This document shows positions 1 to 8,850 of a stretch of DNA of 64,000 bases, in pieces (positions within the stretch are counted from its first letter, which is position 1; every line of letters starts with the position of its first letter). The DNA comes from Azospira restricta. Its GTDB lineage: Bacteria; Pseudomonadota; Gammaproteobacteria; Burkholderiales; Rhodocyclaceae. The notes beneath the pieces were generated by a model that was not told the DNA's origin, did no database searches, and worked only from the letters and a program-made list of their open reading frames with translations. A program made the position numbers and the translations under genes. The stretch is taken from NCBI RefSeq assembly GCF_016858125.1, contig NZ_CP064781.1, positions 3,047,501 through 3,111,500 of the forward strand. Direction: 5' to 3'.

Positions 1-1119
1 GAGATCGTCATCGACAACCTGGTGAAGACGCTGCTCAAGATCGTCATCGAGCACTCCGGCGCGCAGAAGGCGGTGCTCGTCCTCCGCCACGACGCCGAGC
101 TGCGCATCGAGGCCACCGGCATCGCCGGCGCGACGATCGAGGTCCGCGTCGAAGCGCAGGCGCTCGACGCGCCCGACCACCCGCCGCTGCCGAGGACGCT
201 GGTGCAGTATGTCGGGCGGGCGCTGAAGTCGGTGGTCATCGACGACGCGCGGGGGCAGACGCCGTTCTCGCGCGACCCCTACTTCCTGCGCGAGCACCCG
301 GTATCGGTGCTGTGCGAACCGATCCTGCAGCAGGGCAAGCTGGTCGGCATGCTCTACCTGGAGAACAACCTGACCGCCGGCACCTTCACCGAGGCACGCC
401 TGGAGCTGCTGCGCCTGCTTTCTGCGCAGGCGGCGATCTCGATCGAGAACGCCCGCCTCTACGGCGGCCTCGAGCGCAAGGTCGAAGAGCGCACGCAGAA
501 GCTGCAGGATTCGCTGGCGACGCAGGAGCAGCTCAACGCCGAACTGCACGCGTCGAGCGTCAAGCTGGAAGCGGCCTACGCGCAACTGCACGAGGCCAAC
601 CGCCTGCTCGAGGAGCGCGCCAACACCGACGGCCTGACCGGGCTCGCCAACCGCCGCTACTTCGGCGAGCGGCTCGAGTACGAGGTCGGCCGCTGTGCGC
701 GCGAGCAGCAGCCGCTGTCGCTGATCATCTGCGACCTGGACAACTTCAAGCGCTACAACGACCTCTACGGCCATGTCAGCGGCGACGAATGCCTGCGCCG
801 GGCGGCGGCGATCAAGTCGGTGTTCGGCCGCAACACCGACCTCGTCGCCCGCTACGGCGGCGAGGAGTTCGTCATCCTGCTGCCGGCGACCGACTCGGTC
901 GAGGCGGTGCGCATGGGCGAACGCATGCGCACCACGGTCGCCGACCTCGGTATCGAGCACGGCGGCAACGCCGGCTTCGGCGTCGCCACCGTCAGCGTCG
1001 GCTGCTACACGCTGGTGCCGGCGCTCGGCACCGCGCACCAGGCGGTGATCGAGAGCGCCGATCGCGCGCTCTACGTCGCCAAGGGGCGCGGCCGCAACTG
1101 CCTGGTCAGCCTCGAGTAG
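1..1119 (+). CDS. GAF-GGDEF diguanylate cyclase, C-terminal part (5' truncated by window edge)
   Basis: The reading frame is open from base 1, so the start lies outside the window; 372 residues are visible. The first ~145 residues form a GAF domain, opening with a stretch rich in hydrophobic and His/Ser residues (IVIEHSGAQKAVLVL). A coiled coil follows at roughly 150-205, then a GGDEF domain. The active-site loop reads GGEEF (bases 856-870), and RNTD five residues before it fits an RxxD product-inhibition site, so an active, feedback-inhibited c-di-GMP synthase is expected. GAF domains starting like this are common near the C-terminus of very large Ser/Thr-kinase-AAA-GAF sensor proteins. That the missing part is such a module is inference. 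No gene continues it downstream; the next gene is convergent, 9 bp away. Confidence 0.85.
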   Translation, partial: EIVIDNLVKTLLKIVIEHSGAQKAVLVLRHDAELRIEATGIAGATIEVRVEAQALDAPDHPPLPRTLVQYVGRALKSVVIDDARGQTPFSRDPYFLREHPVSVLCEPILQQGKLVGMLYLENNLTAGTFTEARLELLRLLSAQAAISIENARLYGGLERKVEERTQKLQDSLATQEQLNAELHASSVKLEAAYAQLHEANRLLEERANTDGLTGLANRRYFGERLEYEVGRCAREQQPLSLIICDLDNFKRYNDLYGHVSGDECLRRAAAIKSVFGRNTDLVARYGGEEFVILLPATDSVEAVRMGERMRTTVADLGIEHGGNAGFGVATVSVGCYTLVPALGTAHQAVIESADRALYVAKGRGRNCLVSLE

Positions 1120-1128
1120 CCGCCGCGC

Positions 1129-1899
1129 TCAGCCGCCGGAACGCGCCGCAGCCAGCTTCGACAGTGCCTCCATCAGGTCCACCGGCATCGGGAAGACGAT
1201 CGTCGACGACTTGTCGCCGGCGATGTTGGTCAGCGTCTGCAGGTAGCGCAACTGCATCGCCTGCGGCGACTGCGCCAGCACGCGCGCCGCCTCGAGCAGC
1301 TTTTCCGAGGCCTGCAGCTCGCCCTCGGCGTGGATCACCTTCGCCCGCCGCTCGCGCTCGGCCTCGGCCTGGCGGGCGATCGCGCGCACCATCGACTCGT
1401 TGATGTCGACGTGCTTGATCTCGACGTTGGCCACCTTGATCCCCCACGAGTCGGTCTGCGTGTCGAGGATCTGCTGGATGTCGGCATTCAGCCGCTCGCG
1501 CTCGGCGAGCATGTCGTCGAGCTCGTGCTTGCCGAGCACCGAGCGCAGCGTCGTCTGCGCCAGCTGCGAGGTCGCCTCGAAGAAGTTGGCGACGTGGATG
1601 ATCGCCTTCTGCGGATCGACGACGCGGAAATAGACCACCGCGTTCACCTGCACCGAAACGTTGTCGCGCGAGATCACGTCCTGGCTCGGCACGTCCATCA
1701 CCACCAGGCGCAGGTCGACGCGCACCATCTGCTGGATGCCCGGGACGACGAGGATGATCCCCGGTCCCTTGACCTTCCAGAAGCGCCCGAGCAGGAAGAC
1801 GACGCCGCGCTCGTATTCGCGCAGGATGCGCACGCTCGCCGCCGCCAGCGCGATCAGCAGCACGACGGCACCGGCCCAGCCGAAATCCCAGATGATCAT
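1129..1899 (-). CDS. Slipin / SPFH (band 7) membrane protein
   Basis: 256 residues. One N-terminal membrane segment (about residues 6-24) is followed by an SPFH/band-7 domain with the typical [14 protein letters not shown] opening. A charged helical stretch (around 180-215) and a short hydrophobic C-terminus complete it. Slipins oligomerise at the membrane, partner with NfeD-type proteases and are linked to membrane-domain organisation. The start ATG shares four bases (ATGA) with the stop of the upstream nfeD-like gene, so the two are translationally coupled, as in many bacteria and archaea. The substrate is unknown. Paralogues HflK and HflC lie at 22.5-24.7 kb and are clearly distinct. Confidence 0.9.
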   Translation of the reverse strand: MIIWDFGWAGAVVLLIALAAASVRILREYERGVVFLLGRFWKVKGPGIILVVPGIQQMVRVDLRLVVMDVPSQDVISRDNVSVQVNAVVYFRVVDPQKAIIHVANFFEATSQLAQTTLRSVLGKHELDDMLAERERLNADIQQILDTQTDSWGIKVANVEIKHVDINESMVRAIARQAEAERERRAKVIHAEGELQASEKLLEAARVLAQSPQAMQLRYLQTLTNIAGDKSSTIVFPMPVDLMEALSKLAAARSGG

Positions 1900-3245
1900 G
1901 ACTGTTCTCCTTTGTCTCCCGGTTCGACGATCAGGGTCAGCCCGTCGACGGCGACGATCCTGGCCCGCTCCCCGCGCGCCAACGGCCTGCTGCTGCGCGC
2001 CTGCCAACGCTCGCCGGCGGCGAGCACCCAGCCTTCCCGCGTGAAGTCCTGCAAGGCCTCGACGCTCATCCCGGCCATCGCTTCGACCCCGCTCACCGTC
2101 GGCCGCCGCCGCGCGCGCAGCGCGAAGGCGCCGATGCCGGCGAGCACCAGCGCGCTCGCCGCGGCGAGCGGCACGACCAGCGCCAGCGACACTTCCAGCC
2201 CCGGCACCTCGCCGTCGATCAGCATCACCGCGCCGGCGACGAAGGCGACGATGCCGCCGACGCCGAAGGCGCCGAAGCTGGGCATGAAGGCCTCCGCCGC
2301 CATCAGCGCGATGCCGAGCAAGAGCAGCAGTGCGCCGGCGGCGTTGATCGGCAGCATCGCCAGCGCGTAGAGCGCGAGCAGGAGGCAGATCGCGCCGACG
2401 ATGCCGGAGACGCCGAAGCCCGGCGTATACAGTTCGAAGAGCAGACCATAGACGCCGAGCATGAGCAGGATCAGCGCGATGTTCGGGTCGGCGACCGCGG
2501 CCAGCAGCCGCTCCTGCCAGTTGCGTTCGACCGTGACGACGGCGGCGCCGGTCAGCGCCAGCGTCTTCTCGCCGGCGGCGAGCGCGATCCGGCGGCCATG
2601 CGCCTGGCGCAGCAGCTCGGGCAGGTCGGCGGCGACCAGGTCGATCACCTTGTCGCGCAGCGCCTCGTCGGCGGACAGGCTTTCCGCCTCGCGCACCGCC
2701 CGCTCGGCCCAGGCGACGTTGCGCCCGCGCAATTGCGCCAGGCTGCGCAGGTAGGCTGCGGCATCGTGCGTCGCCTTCTTCTCCATCGCGCTGCCGGCGG
2801 CGCCCTTCTCCGTCTTCTCGCCCTTCCCGTCGTCCGGCTTGGCGCCGGGCCGCGCCGCCTCGCCGCCGATGCCGATCGCCACCGGCGTCGCCGCGCCGAG
2901 GTTGGTCCCCGGCGCCATCGCCGCGAGATGGCTGGCATAGAGCAGGTAGGTGCCGGCGCTCGCCGCGCGCGCGCCGGCGGGCGCCACCCAGACGGCGACC
3001 GGCACCGGCGACGCGAGGATGCCCTGGATCATCTCGCGCATTGCCGTATCGAGCCCGCCGGGAGTGTCGAGCTTGAGCACCAGCAACTCGGCGCCGCTCT
3101 TCTGCGCGTCGCCGAGCGCGCGCAGGAAGTAGCCGGCGCTGGCCGGACTGATCGCCCCATGGATTTCGGCGAGCTTCACCGTCGCCGCGGCAGCCGCGAC
3201 GGGCAACAGCAACAGCATGACGGCGAGGGCAAGCAGGCGTTTCAT
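1896..3245 (-). CDS. NfeD-family membrane-bound serine protease (ClpP-class)
   Basis: 449 residues. A signal peptide (about 1-21) leads into a ClpP/crotonase-like protease domain. The nucleophile is probably Ser96 in ARAASAGTY, and the general base Lys156 or Lys157 in MEKKATHD, by analogy with the Ser-Lys dyad of archaeal PH1510. Four to five membrane helices occupy about 255-375, and a C-terminal NfeD OB-fold domain about 385-445. This is the full-length form rather than the short NfeD. A Gly/Lys/Glu-rich insertion (about 127-156) just before the putative Lys is longer than I would expect and low in complexity. It is co-transcribed and overlaps the slipin gene, the classic partner pair. Processing of the slipin C-terminus is the family precedent; nothing here proves the substrate. 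Confidence 0.88.
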   Translation of the reverse strand: MKRLLALAVMLLLLPVAAAAATVKLAEIHGAISPASAGYFLRALGDAQKSGAELLVLKLDTPGGLDTAMREMIQGILASPVPVAVWVAPAGARAASAGTYLLYASHLAAMAPGTNLGAATPVAIGIGGEAARPGAKPDDGKGEKTEKGAAGSAMEKKATHDAAAYLRSLAQLRGRNVAWAERAVREAESLSADEALRDKVIDLVAADLPELLRQAHGRRIALAAGEKTLALTGAAVVTVERNWQERLLAAVADPNIALILLMLGVYGLLFELYTPGFGVSGIVGAICLLLALYALAMLPINAAGALLLLLGIALMAAEAFMPSFGAFGVGGIVAFVAGAVMLIDGEVPGLEVSLALVVPLAAASALVLAGIGAFALRARRRPTVSGVEAMAGMSVEALQDFTREGWVLAAGERWQARSSRPLARGERARIVAVDGLTLIVEPGDKGEQS

Positions 3246-3471
3246 CGTTCCTCCCGCGGCGGCAGCGAGGCGTACCGGTCAATGGTTTGGACACGGCGCC
3301 GGCGATATCGATCGCGCGGCAGCGCCAAGTCTCGCCCAATAATGACACCAGCCTAGGATTTCGGCAAAATCCGGGCACCCGCCGCGGCGGGAACGACGGT
3401 GGCCGCAACGACCGGCCGCCGCGCCGACAACCGCGATCCGGACAATCGCGAAGCCAGGGAAGGAGATCCTC

Positions 3472-5034
3472 GTGCGCCACTTTGCCGCCGCGCTCGCCGC
3501 GCTGCTCGTCGCCACCCCCGCCGTCGCCGACCCCGCCCAGGCGACGCCGAAACCGCTGGTGTCCTACGACCCCGCCCGCTGCGAGGCGCACGCCCGCGAG
3601 CACCACGCCGGCGCATCGTTCGCCGAGCGGCAGCGGGCGCTGGAAGGCGAGCTGCAGGACTACCTGCGCCTCGCCGAACAGGCGCTCGCCTTCCGCGCCG
3701 AAGGCATCCGCCTCTACCGCGAACTGAAGGCCAGGTCCGACGCCGGCGAACCGCTCTCCGGCGCCGACCTGAAGCGCCTCAACGAGGGCGCGGCGGCGCT
3801 GCTCGCGCAGCGCGAGGCGCTGCTGGCCGTAGCCGAGGCGCACGAATGCTGGATTTACCTGCCGCCGGCGAGCGACGGGCGGGAAGCCGGCCTGCGCGCG
3901 GCCGGCGTCGCGATGTCGCTGTCGGCGGCGCTGATCCTCTACGACAACTACCTGACGGCGATCGCCCCGTTCCGCGAGGACCACGAGTTCCGGCGCCACC
4001 TCAACCGCGCCGACAAGGGCTTCGACCTGCACGCCGGCACGCTCAACCGGATCACGATGAACTTCGCCTCGCCGGAAAACCGCGAGCGCACGCGGCTCGC
4101 CCTCGAATGGTTCGAGCGCCACGGGCGCGCGCTCGACCCGGCGCCGTCCGAGCACTACCGCTACCTGGTGCGCTCGATCGAGCAGAGCCCGTCGCTGCAG
4201 CTGGTGCGCCGCAGCAGCCTGCTCGGCCAGCTCGGCAAACCGCTCGAACTGCTCGGCACGCTGACCGTCGACAGCCTGTTTGCGCTGAAGAACGAGGGCA
4301 CCAACCTGACCAGCCTGCTCTTCGGCAACACCATCGGCCTGGTCGAGACCCGCCGCGGCAAGCTCCACGGCCGGGCGGAGGTCGCCCGCAGCGTCGGCGA
4401 CCGGCTGCGCGCCGGCGACATCCTGCTCGAGAAGACGCCGTTCCGCCTCACCGACGTGTTCATTCCCGGCCACTGGGGACACGCCGCTATCTGGGTCGGC
4501 GGCGAGGCCGAACTGCGCGCGCTGGGCATCTGGGAGCACCCGGTGGTGCGCCCGCACCAGGCGGCGATCCGCGACGGGCGGGGCGTCGTCGAGGCGCTGC
4601 GCTCGGGGGTCGAGATGAACACGCTGGCGCACTTCCTGAACGTCGACGACCTCGCCGTGCTGCGCGAGGAGGCGGACGACGCGACGCGGCGGGCGGAGAT
4701 CGTGCTGCACACGCTGCGTCAGGTGGGCAAGGCCTACGACTTCAACTTCGACGCCGAGACGACGCACCGCGTGTTCTGTTCGAAGCTGGTCTATCTCGCC
4801 TACGGCGACCTGCAGTGGCCGACCTCGCGCATGCTCGGCCGGGTCACCGTCAGCCCCGACAACATCGCTGCACGGGCGACCGGCGACGGGCCGCTCGCGG
4901 TCGTGGTGCTCTATCGCGAAGGCGAGGAGGTCGGCGACGCGCCGCGGCAGGCGATGGAACAGCTGATCGTCGCCGAGCGCCTGGCGCTGGCGCGGCGCGA
5001 GCAGGCGCGCGGCGGCGCCGACCGCGACCTATAG
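3472..5034 (+). CDS. Exported permuted papain-like (C92, YiiX/YebB-type) peptidase/amidase with long N-terminal region
   Basis: 520 residues from a GTG start, chosen because AGGGAAGGAGAT lies just upstream and the ORF then opens with a signal peptide (cleavage near AVA-D, residue 19). The C-terminal ~200 residues match the circularly permuted NlpC/P60 papain-like group. RAGDILLEK is followed by [11 protein letters not shown], with catalytic His probably 337, and later by [11 protein letters not shown], with nucleophile Cys436. Family members are often near 200 residues, so the 300-residue alpha-helical N-terminal part (about 40-310) is an extra, unrecognised domain. Expected location is the periplasm; the substrate (peptidoglycan peptide or lipid-linked amide) is unknown. 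The stop is embedded in CTATAG, shared head-on with the stop of the convergent cysB. Confidence 0.8.
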   Translation: MRHFAAALAALLVATPAVADPAQATPKPLVSYDPARCEAHAREHHAGASFAERQRALEGELQDYLRLAEQALAFRAEGIRLYRELKARSDAGEPLSGADLKRLNEGAAALLAQREALLAVAEAHECWIYLPPASDGREAGLRAAGVAMSLSAALILYDNYLTAIAPFREDHEFRRHLNRADKGFDLHAGTLNRITMNFASPENRERTRLALEWFERHGRALDPAPSEHYRYLVRSIEQSPSLQLVRRSSLLGQLGKPLELLGTLTVDSLFALKNEGTNLTSLLFGNTIGLVETRRGKLHGRAEVARSVGDRLRAGDILLEKTPFRLTDVFIPGHWGHAAIWVGGEAELRALGIWEHPVVRPHQAAIRDGRGVVEALRSGVEMNTLAHFLNVDDLAVLREEADDATRRAEIVLHTLRQVGKAYDFNFDAETTHRVFCSKLVYLAYGDLQWPTSRMLGRVTVSPDNIAARATGDGPLAVVVLYREGEEVGDAPRQAMEQLIVAERLALARREQARGGADRDL

Positions 5035-5970
5035 CTGGTACTCGTCGCCGCCGCCGGCGAGCGCCATGTCGACTGCCTTCTTCGTCAGGTGCGGCGCGAA
5101 GTGGGCGATGAAGTCGTATTCGTAGCGGCGCAGGTAGCTGCCGCGGCGCAGGCCGAGGCGGGTGGTGTTGGAACCGAACAGGTGCTCGGCGTCGAGCGCG
5201 ACCAGCCCGGCGTCGCGCACCGGGTCGAAGGCCATGCGGGCGATGATGCCGAGCCCGAGGCCGAGGCTCACGTAGGTCTTGATCACGTCGGCGTCGATCG
5301 CGGCGAGCACGACGTTGGGCGAAAGGCCGGCACGCTCGAAGGCGCGGTTGATGCGCGAGCGGCCGGAGAAGGCCGGGTCGTAGGTGACCAGCGGCCACTT
5401 CGCCAGCGACGACAGCGACAGCCCCTTCTCCTTCAGGATCGGGTGCCCCTCCGGCGCAATCACCGCGTGCGCCCACTGGTGGCAGGGCAGCGTGATCAGC
5501 GCCGGGTACTGGTCGAGCGATTCGGTGGCGATCGCCAGGTCGGCCTCGCCGGACAGGGTCCATTCGGCGATCTGCGTCGGGCTGCCCTGATGCAGCGTCA
5601 GCCGCACCTTCGGCCAGCGCTCGAGGAAGCGGCTGACCACCGCCGGCAGCGCGTAGCGCGCCTGCGTGTGCGTGGTGGCGATGTTCAGGCTGCCGGCGTC
5701 CTCGCCGGCGTATTCCTCGCCGACACGACGGAGGTTCTCGGCCTCGCGCAGGATGCGCTGCGAGATCTCGAGCACCGCCTTGCCCGGCTCGGTGACGCCG
5801 GTCAGCCGCTTGCCGCTGCGCTCGAAGACGGTGATGCCGAGTTCCTCCTCGAGCAGCCGGACCTGCTTGGAGACGCCGGGTTGCGAGGTGTGCAGCGCCT
5901 CGGCGGCTTCCGAGACGTTGAGCCCGCGGCGGGAGACCTCGACCAGATAGCGCAGTTGCTGAAGCTTCAT
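5029..5970 (-). CDS. cysB: CysB-family LysR transcriptional regulator
   Basis: 313 residues starting at MKLQQLRYLVEV, the normal CysB opening; an upstream in-frame ATG at 6024 would add 18 atypical residues across the promoter and is rejected. The winged helix-turn-helix (about 1-60) includes SEAAEALHTSQPGVSKQVR. An effector-binding periplasmic-binding-like domain follows (about 90-300), with TTHTQARYALP, the segment that contacts sulfate or O-acetylserine in enteric CysB. The gene is divergent from the TauE exporter and heads the cys region, so a role as activator of cysI-DUF934-cysH and cysDN is well supported by context. Length agrees with the family (about 310-325). The 3' end converges on and overlaps the preceding gene by six bases. 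Confidence 0.92.
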   Translation of the reverse strand: MKLQQLRYLVEVSRRGLNVSEAAEALHTSQPGVSKQVRLLEEELGITVFERSGKRLTGVTEPGKAVLEISQRILREAENLRRVGEEYAGEDAGSLNIATTHTQARYALPAVVSRFLERWPKVRLTLHQGSPTQIAEWTLSGEADLAIATESLDQYPALITLPCHQWAHAVIAPEGHPILKEKGLSLSSLAKWPLVTYDPAFSGRSRINRAFERAGLSPNVVLAAIDADVIKTYVSLGLGLGIIARMAFDPVRDAGLVALDAEHLFGSNTTRLGLRRGSYLRRYEYDFIAHFAPHLTKKAVDMALAGGGDEYQL

Positions 5971-6071
5971 GGCGGCACAAAAGAACGTTAGGTTATAACA
6001 ATCTAACCCAATATTCTTTTTCATTCAATTTGCCGGTTGCTACCATGCCCCAACTCTTATTGCGGCGCGTC
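5971..6071. promoter_or_regulatory. Divergent cysB / tauE control region with LysR-type dyad
   Basis: This ~100-bp AT-rich gap stands out against the GC-rich surroundings. It holds GTTAG (5987-5991), the perfect palindrome GTTATAAC (5992-5999) and CTAAC (6003-6007), a nested dyad of the T-N11-A kind used by LysR proteins. The position between cysB and its divergent neighbour fits an autoregulatory CysB site. No confident -35/-10 pair was assigned. The site is read from sequence; binding is inferred. Confidence 0.5.
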
Positions 6072-6845
6072 ATGGACTGGCTCTATACCCTCTCAGGCTT
6101 CGCGGTCGGCGCCATCGTCGGCCTCACCGGCGTCGGCGGCGGCTCGCTGATGACGCCGCTGCTGGTGCTGCTGTTCGGCATCCACCCGGCAACCGCGGTC
6201 GGCACCGACCTGCTCTATGCGGCGATCACCAAGTCCGGCGGCACCGTCGTGCATGGCCGCAAGGGCCACATCGACTGGCAGATCGTCGGCCGGCTGGCCG
6301 CCGGCAGCATCCCGGCGGCGGCGATCACCATCCTCGTCCTCGCGCAGCTGCCCAAGCGCAGCGCCGAGATGACCCATCTGATCTCGGTCTCGCTCGGCGT
6401 CGCGCTGCTGCTGACCGCCTGCGCCATCATCTTCCGCAAGCGCATCCTCGACTATGCGCTGCGCCACGAGAACTCCTTCGTGCAGCGCCACCTCGGCCCG
6501 GTCACCGTCGCCGTCGGCGCGCTGCTCGGCGTGCTCGTCTCGATCTCCTCGGTCGGCGCCGGCGCGCTCGGCGTCGCCGCCCTCTTCTTCCTCTACCCGC
6601 ACCTGCCGGCGGTGCGCATCGTCGGCAGCGACGTCGTGCACGCGGTGCCGCTGACGCTGGTCGCCGGCGTCGGCCACTGGTGGCTGGGCAGCGTCGACTG
6701 GGCGCTGCTCGGCGCGCTGCTGCTCGGCTCGCTGCCGGGAATCTGGGTCGGCAGCCACATTTCGGCCAAGGTTCCGGATAGAATCCTGCGCCCGATCCTC
6801 GCCAGCATGTTGGTGCTGATCGGTGCGAAACTGATCGGCAGTTAA
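6072..6845 (+). CDS. TauE/SafE-family sulfite (organosulfonate) exporter-type permease
   Basis: 257 residues from MDWLYTLSGFAVG, the commonest family start; an ATG at 6045 or a TTG at 6030 would add 9 or 14 residues. Seven to eight hydrophobic helices are evident, with the family repeats GLTGVGGGSLMTP (N-terminal half) and SISSVGAGALG (C-terminal half). Members move sulfite, sulfonates or related anions across the inner membrane. Being divergent from cysB and upstream of sulfite reductase, export of excess sulfite is the natural reading, though substrate specificity cannot be read from sequence. The stop codon TAA (6843-6845) coincides with the first base of the inverted-repeat element that follows, so the insertion may have reshaped the 3' end. 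Confidence 0.85.
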   Translation: MDWLYTLSGFAVGAIVGLTGVGGGSLMTPLLVLLFGIHPATAVGTDLLYAAITKSGGTVVHGRKGHIDWQIVGRLAAGSIPAAAITILVLAQLPKRSAEMTHLISVSLGVALLLTACAIIFRKRILDYALRHENSFVQRHLGPVTVAVGALLGVLVSISSVGAGALGVAALFFLYPHLPAVRIVGSDVVHAVPLTLVAGVGHWWLGSVDWALLGALLLGSLPGIWVGSHISAKVPDRILRPILASMLVLIGAKLIGS

Positions 6846-7115
6846 GAGTGCCTAACGAAATGAAATCGCGTCCTGCGCCGGGTATTTTTCGGGATGCAGT
6901 GCAAGGCGCGGTGGCGAAGCTTGAGTCATTCTCAAGCGAGCCGCCGGAACGCCGCAATGCGCCCGAAAAATGCCCGGCCCTTCGGGTTGATGCGCATGGC
7001 GGCGCCCGCTTCGTTGCACGGCTAGCCGATGGAATAACCATCGGCTACGCCGCGCGCCTCGCGTTCGTCCGCCCTGCGCAACAACGCAGGCCGGTTTCAT
7101 TTTGTTAGGCACTCT
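6845..7115. mobile_element. MITE-like 271-bp element with terminal inverted repeats
   Basis: The ends are AGAGTGCCTAAC at 6845-6856 and its complement GTTAGGCACTCT at 7104-7115. The match continues inward so that 20 of 21 bases pair (one G/A mismatch) and then less perfectly to about 35 bp. Inside are two further palindromes. One is a ~100-nt imperfect hairpin with outer arms CCGGGTATTTTTCGGG (6878-6893) and CCCGAAAAATGCCCGG (6962-6977) and inner stem GCTTGAG-TCATT-CTCAAGC (6918-6936). The other is TAGCCGATGG-AATAA-CCATCGGCTA (7023-7047). I see no convincing coding sequence and no clear target-site duplication. This element fills the only gap above 300 bp in the window (6846-7165). It resembles a non-autonomous transposon or a structured repeat; the family is not identified. 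Confidence 0.65.
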
Positions 7116-7129
7116 CAGCCGTCTGATAC

Positions 7130-7140
7130 ACCTATAAAGC
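7130..7140 (+). promoter_or_regulatory. Possible -10 of the cysI promoter
   Basis: TATAAA at 7133-7138 lies 28 bp before the cysI start. At the expected -35 distance the bases fall inside the right inverted repeat of the MITE-like element (GCACTC, poor match), as expected for an activator-dependent (CysB) promoter or one altered by the insertion. Confidence 0.35.
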
Positions 7141-7165
7141 TTCAACGAGCGAGGTTCCCCCGACC

Positions 7166-8839
7166 ATGTACCGCTACGACCACTACGACCAGGCCCTCGT
7201 CGACGAGCGCGTCGCCCAGTTCCGCGACCAGGTTGCGCGCTGGAAAGCCGGCGAGCTCTCCGACGACGAGTTCCGCCCGCTGCGCCTGCAGAACGGCCTC
7301 TACGTGCAGCGCCACGCACCGATGTTCCGCATCGCCGTCCCCTACGGCATGTTGGCGTCGCGCCAGCTGCGCTGCCTCGCCCAGCTCGGCCGCCAGTACG
7401 ACCGCGGCTACGGCCACTTCACGACGCGCCACAACCTGCAGTTCAACTGGCCGAAGATCGAGGATGTGCCGGAGATGCTCGCCGAGCTGGCCAAGGTGCA
7501 GATGCACGCGATCCAGACCTCGGGCAACTGCATCCGCAACATCACCACCGACCAGTTCGCCGGCGTCGCTGCCGACGAGATCCTCGATCCGCGCCCGCTG
7601 TGCGAGATCATGCGCCAGTGGAGCACCTTCCACCCCGAGTTCGCCTTCCTGCCGCGCAAGTTCAAGATCGCGGTAAACGGCGCCAGGGAAGACCGCGCGC
7701 TGACCTGGTTCCACGACATCGGCTTGCACATCGTGAAGACCGACGACGGCCTCGTCGGCTTCCGCGTCATCGTCGGCGGCGGCCTCGGCCGCACGCCGAT
7801 CCGCGGCGAGGTGGTGCGCGAGTTCCTGCCCTGGCAGGACATCCTCAGCTACTGCGAGGCGATCATCCGCGTCTACAACCGCTACGGCCGCCGCGACAAC
7901 GCCTACAAGGCACGCATCAAGATCCTCGTGCAAGCCCTCGGCGTCGAGGAGTTCGGCCGCCAGGTCGAGGCCGAATGGACGCACCTGAAGGGCGGCCCGG
8001 CGACCATCACCCAGGCCGAATACGACCGCGTCGCCGCCTGCTTCGCGCCGCCGGCGTACGCCACGCTGCCGGCGATCGACGAGGCCTTCGTGCAGCAGCA
8101 GGCCGAGTCGCTGCCCTTCGCCCGCTGGGTCGAGCGCAACGTGCGCCCGCACCGCGTGCCGGGCTACGCCGCGGTGACGTTGTCGCTCAAAAAACCGGGC
8201 ACGGCACCGGGCGACGTCACTTCCGAGCAGATGGAAGCCGCCGCCGACCTCGCCGACAAGTACAGCTTCGGCGAACTGCGCGTCACCCACGAGCAGAACC
8301 TGGTGCTCGCCGACGTCGAGCAGCGCCGCCTGGTCGACTTCTGGCAGGAAGCCAAGGCTGCCGGTTTCGCCACCCCGAACATCGGGCTGCTCACCGACAT
8401 GATCGTCTGCCCCGGCGGCGACTTCTGCGACCTCGCCAACGCCCGTTCGATCCCGGTCGCCAATGCCGTGCAGGCGCGCTTCGACGACCTCGACTACCTG
8501 TGGGACATCGGCGACATCGAACTCAACTTCTCCGGCTGCATGAACTCCTGCGGCCACCACCACGTCGGCAACATCGGCATCCTCGGCGTCGACAAGGGCA
8601 ACGAGGAGTGGTACCAGATCACGCTCGGCGGCGAGCAGGGCAACGACGCGCAGCTGGGCAAGGTGATCGGCCCGTCGTTCGCGGCCGCCGACGTGCCCGA
8701 CGTGATCGAGAAGATCATCCGTTTCTACATCGCCCAGCGGCAGGAAGACGAACGTTTCATCGACACCTTCCGCCGCCTCGGCGCCGATCCGTTCAAGATC
8801 GCCGTCTATGGCGACAAGGCGCGCCTGAAAGCCGCCTGA
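7166..8839 (+). CDS. cysI: Sulfite reductase hemoprotein (nitrite/sulfite reductase family)
   Basis: 557 residues, full length for a ferredoxin-type or CysI-like siroheme enzyme, which reduces sulfite to sulfide with six electrons. Two nitrite/sulfite-reductase repeats are present. The [4Fe-4S]-siroheme cysteines are visible as CPGGDFC (Cys415 and Cys421) and CMNSC (Cys458 and Cys462). Arg-rich substrate segments such as TRHNLQFNW are present near 90-98. DUF934 starts 11 bp downstream and cysH follows, so the three form one assimilatory unit. An assimilatory sulfite reductase is favoured over nitrite reductase by this context. No flavoprotein cysJ is nearby; electrons may come from ferredoxin, and a ferredoxin-NADP reductase gene lies at 14.8 kb, a link that is only suggestive. 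Confidence 0.92.
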   Translation: MYRYDHYDQALVDERVAQFRDQVARWKAGELSDDEFRPLRLQNGLYVQRHAPMFRIAVPYGMLASRQLRCLAQLGRQYDRGYGHFTTRHNLQFNWPKIEDVPEMLAELAKVQMHAIQTSGNCIRNITTDQFAGVAADEILDPRPLCEIMRQWSTFHPEFAFLPRKFKIAVNGAREDRALTWFHDIGLHIVKTDDGLVGFRVIVGGGLGRTPIRGEVVREFLPWQDILSYCEAIIRVYNRYGRRDNAYKARIKILVQALGVEEFGRQVEAEWTHLKGGPATITQAEYDRVAACFAPPAYATLPAIDEAFVQQQAESLPFARWVERNVRPHRVPGYAAVTLSLKKPGTAPGDVTSEQMEAAADLADKYSFGELRVTHEQNLVLADVEQRRLVDFWQEAKAAGFATPNIGLLTDMIVCPGGDFCDLANARSIPVANAVQARFDDLDYLWDIGDIELNFSGCMNSCGHHHVGNIGILGVDKGNEEWYQITLGGEQGNDAQLGKVIGPSFAAADVPDVIEKIIRFYIAQRQEDERFIDTFRRLGADPFKIAVYGDKARLKAA

Positions 8840-8850
8840 GGAGCACGACC

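Noticed and set aside
1129-4767. A 1212-residue minus-strand reading frame covering the slipin gene and running far upstream
   Set aside because: Only the first 771 bases (the slipin) have family motifs; the rest is antisense to nfeD-adjacent DNA and the plus-strand C92 gene, with Arg/Ala/Gly-rich GC shadow composition.
5971-6024. Upstream start adding 18 residues to CysB
   Set aside because: The added residues are unlike any CysB start and would place the regulatory dyad inside the gene.
6848-7108. 86-residue plus-strand ORF inside the inverted-repeat element
   Set aside because: It lies across the palindromic arms, has no ribosome-binding site or recognisable motif, and the same DNA reads as hairpins.
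7166-8839. Assimilatory nitrite reductase as an alternative for the siroheme enzyme
   Set aside because: DUF934, cysH, cysB and cysDN neighbours argue for sulfite reductase.
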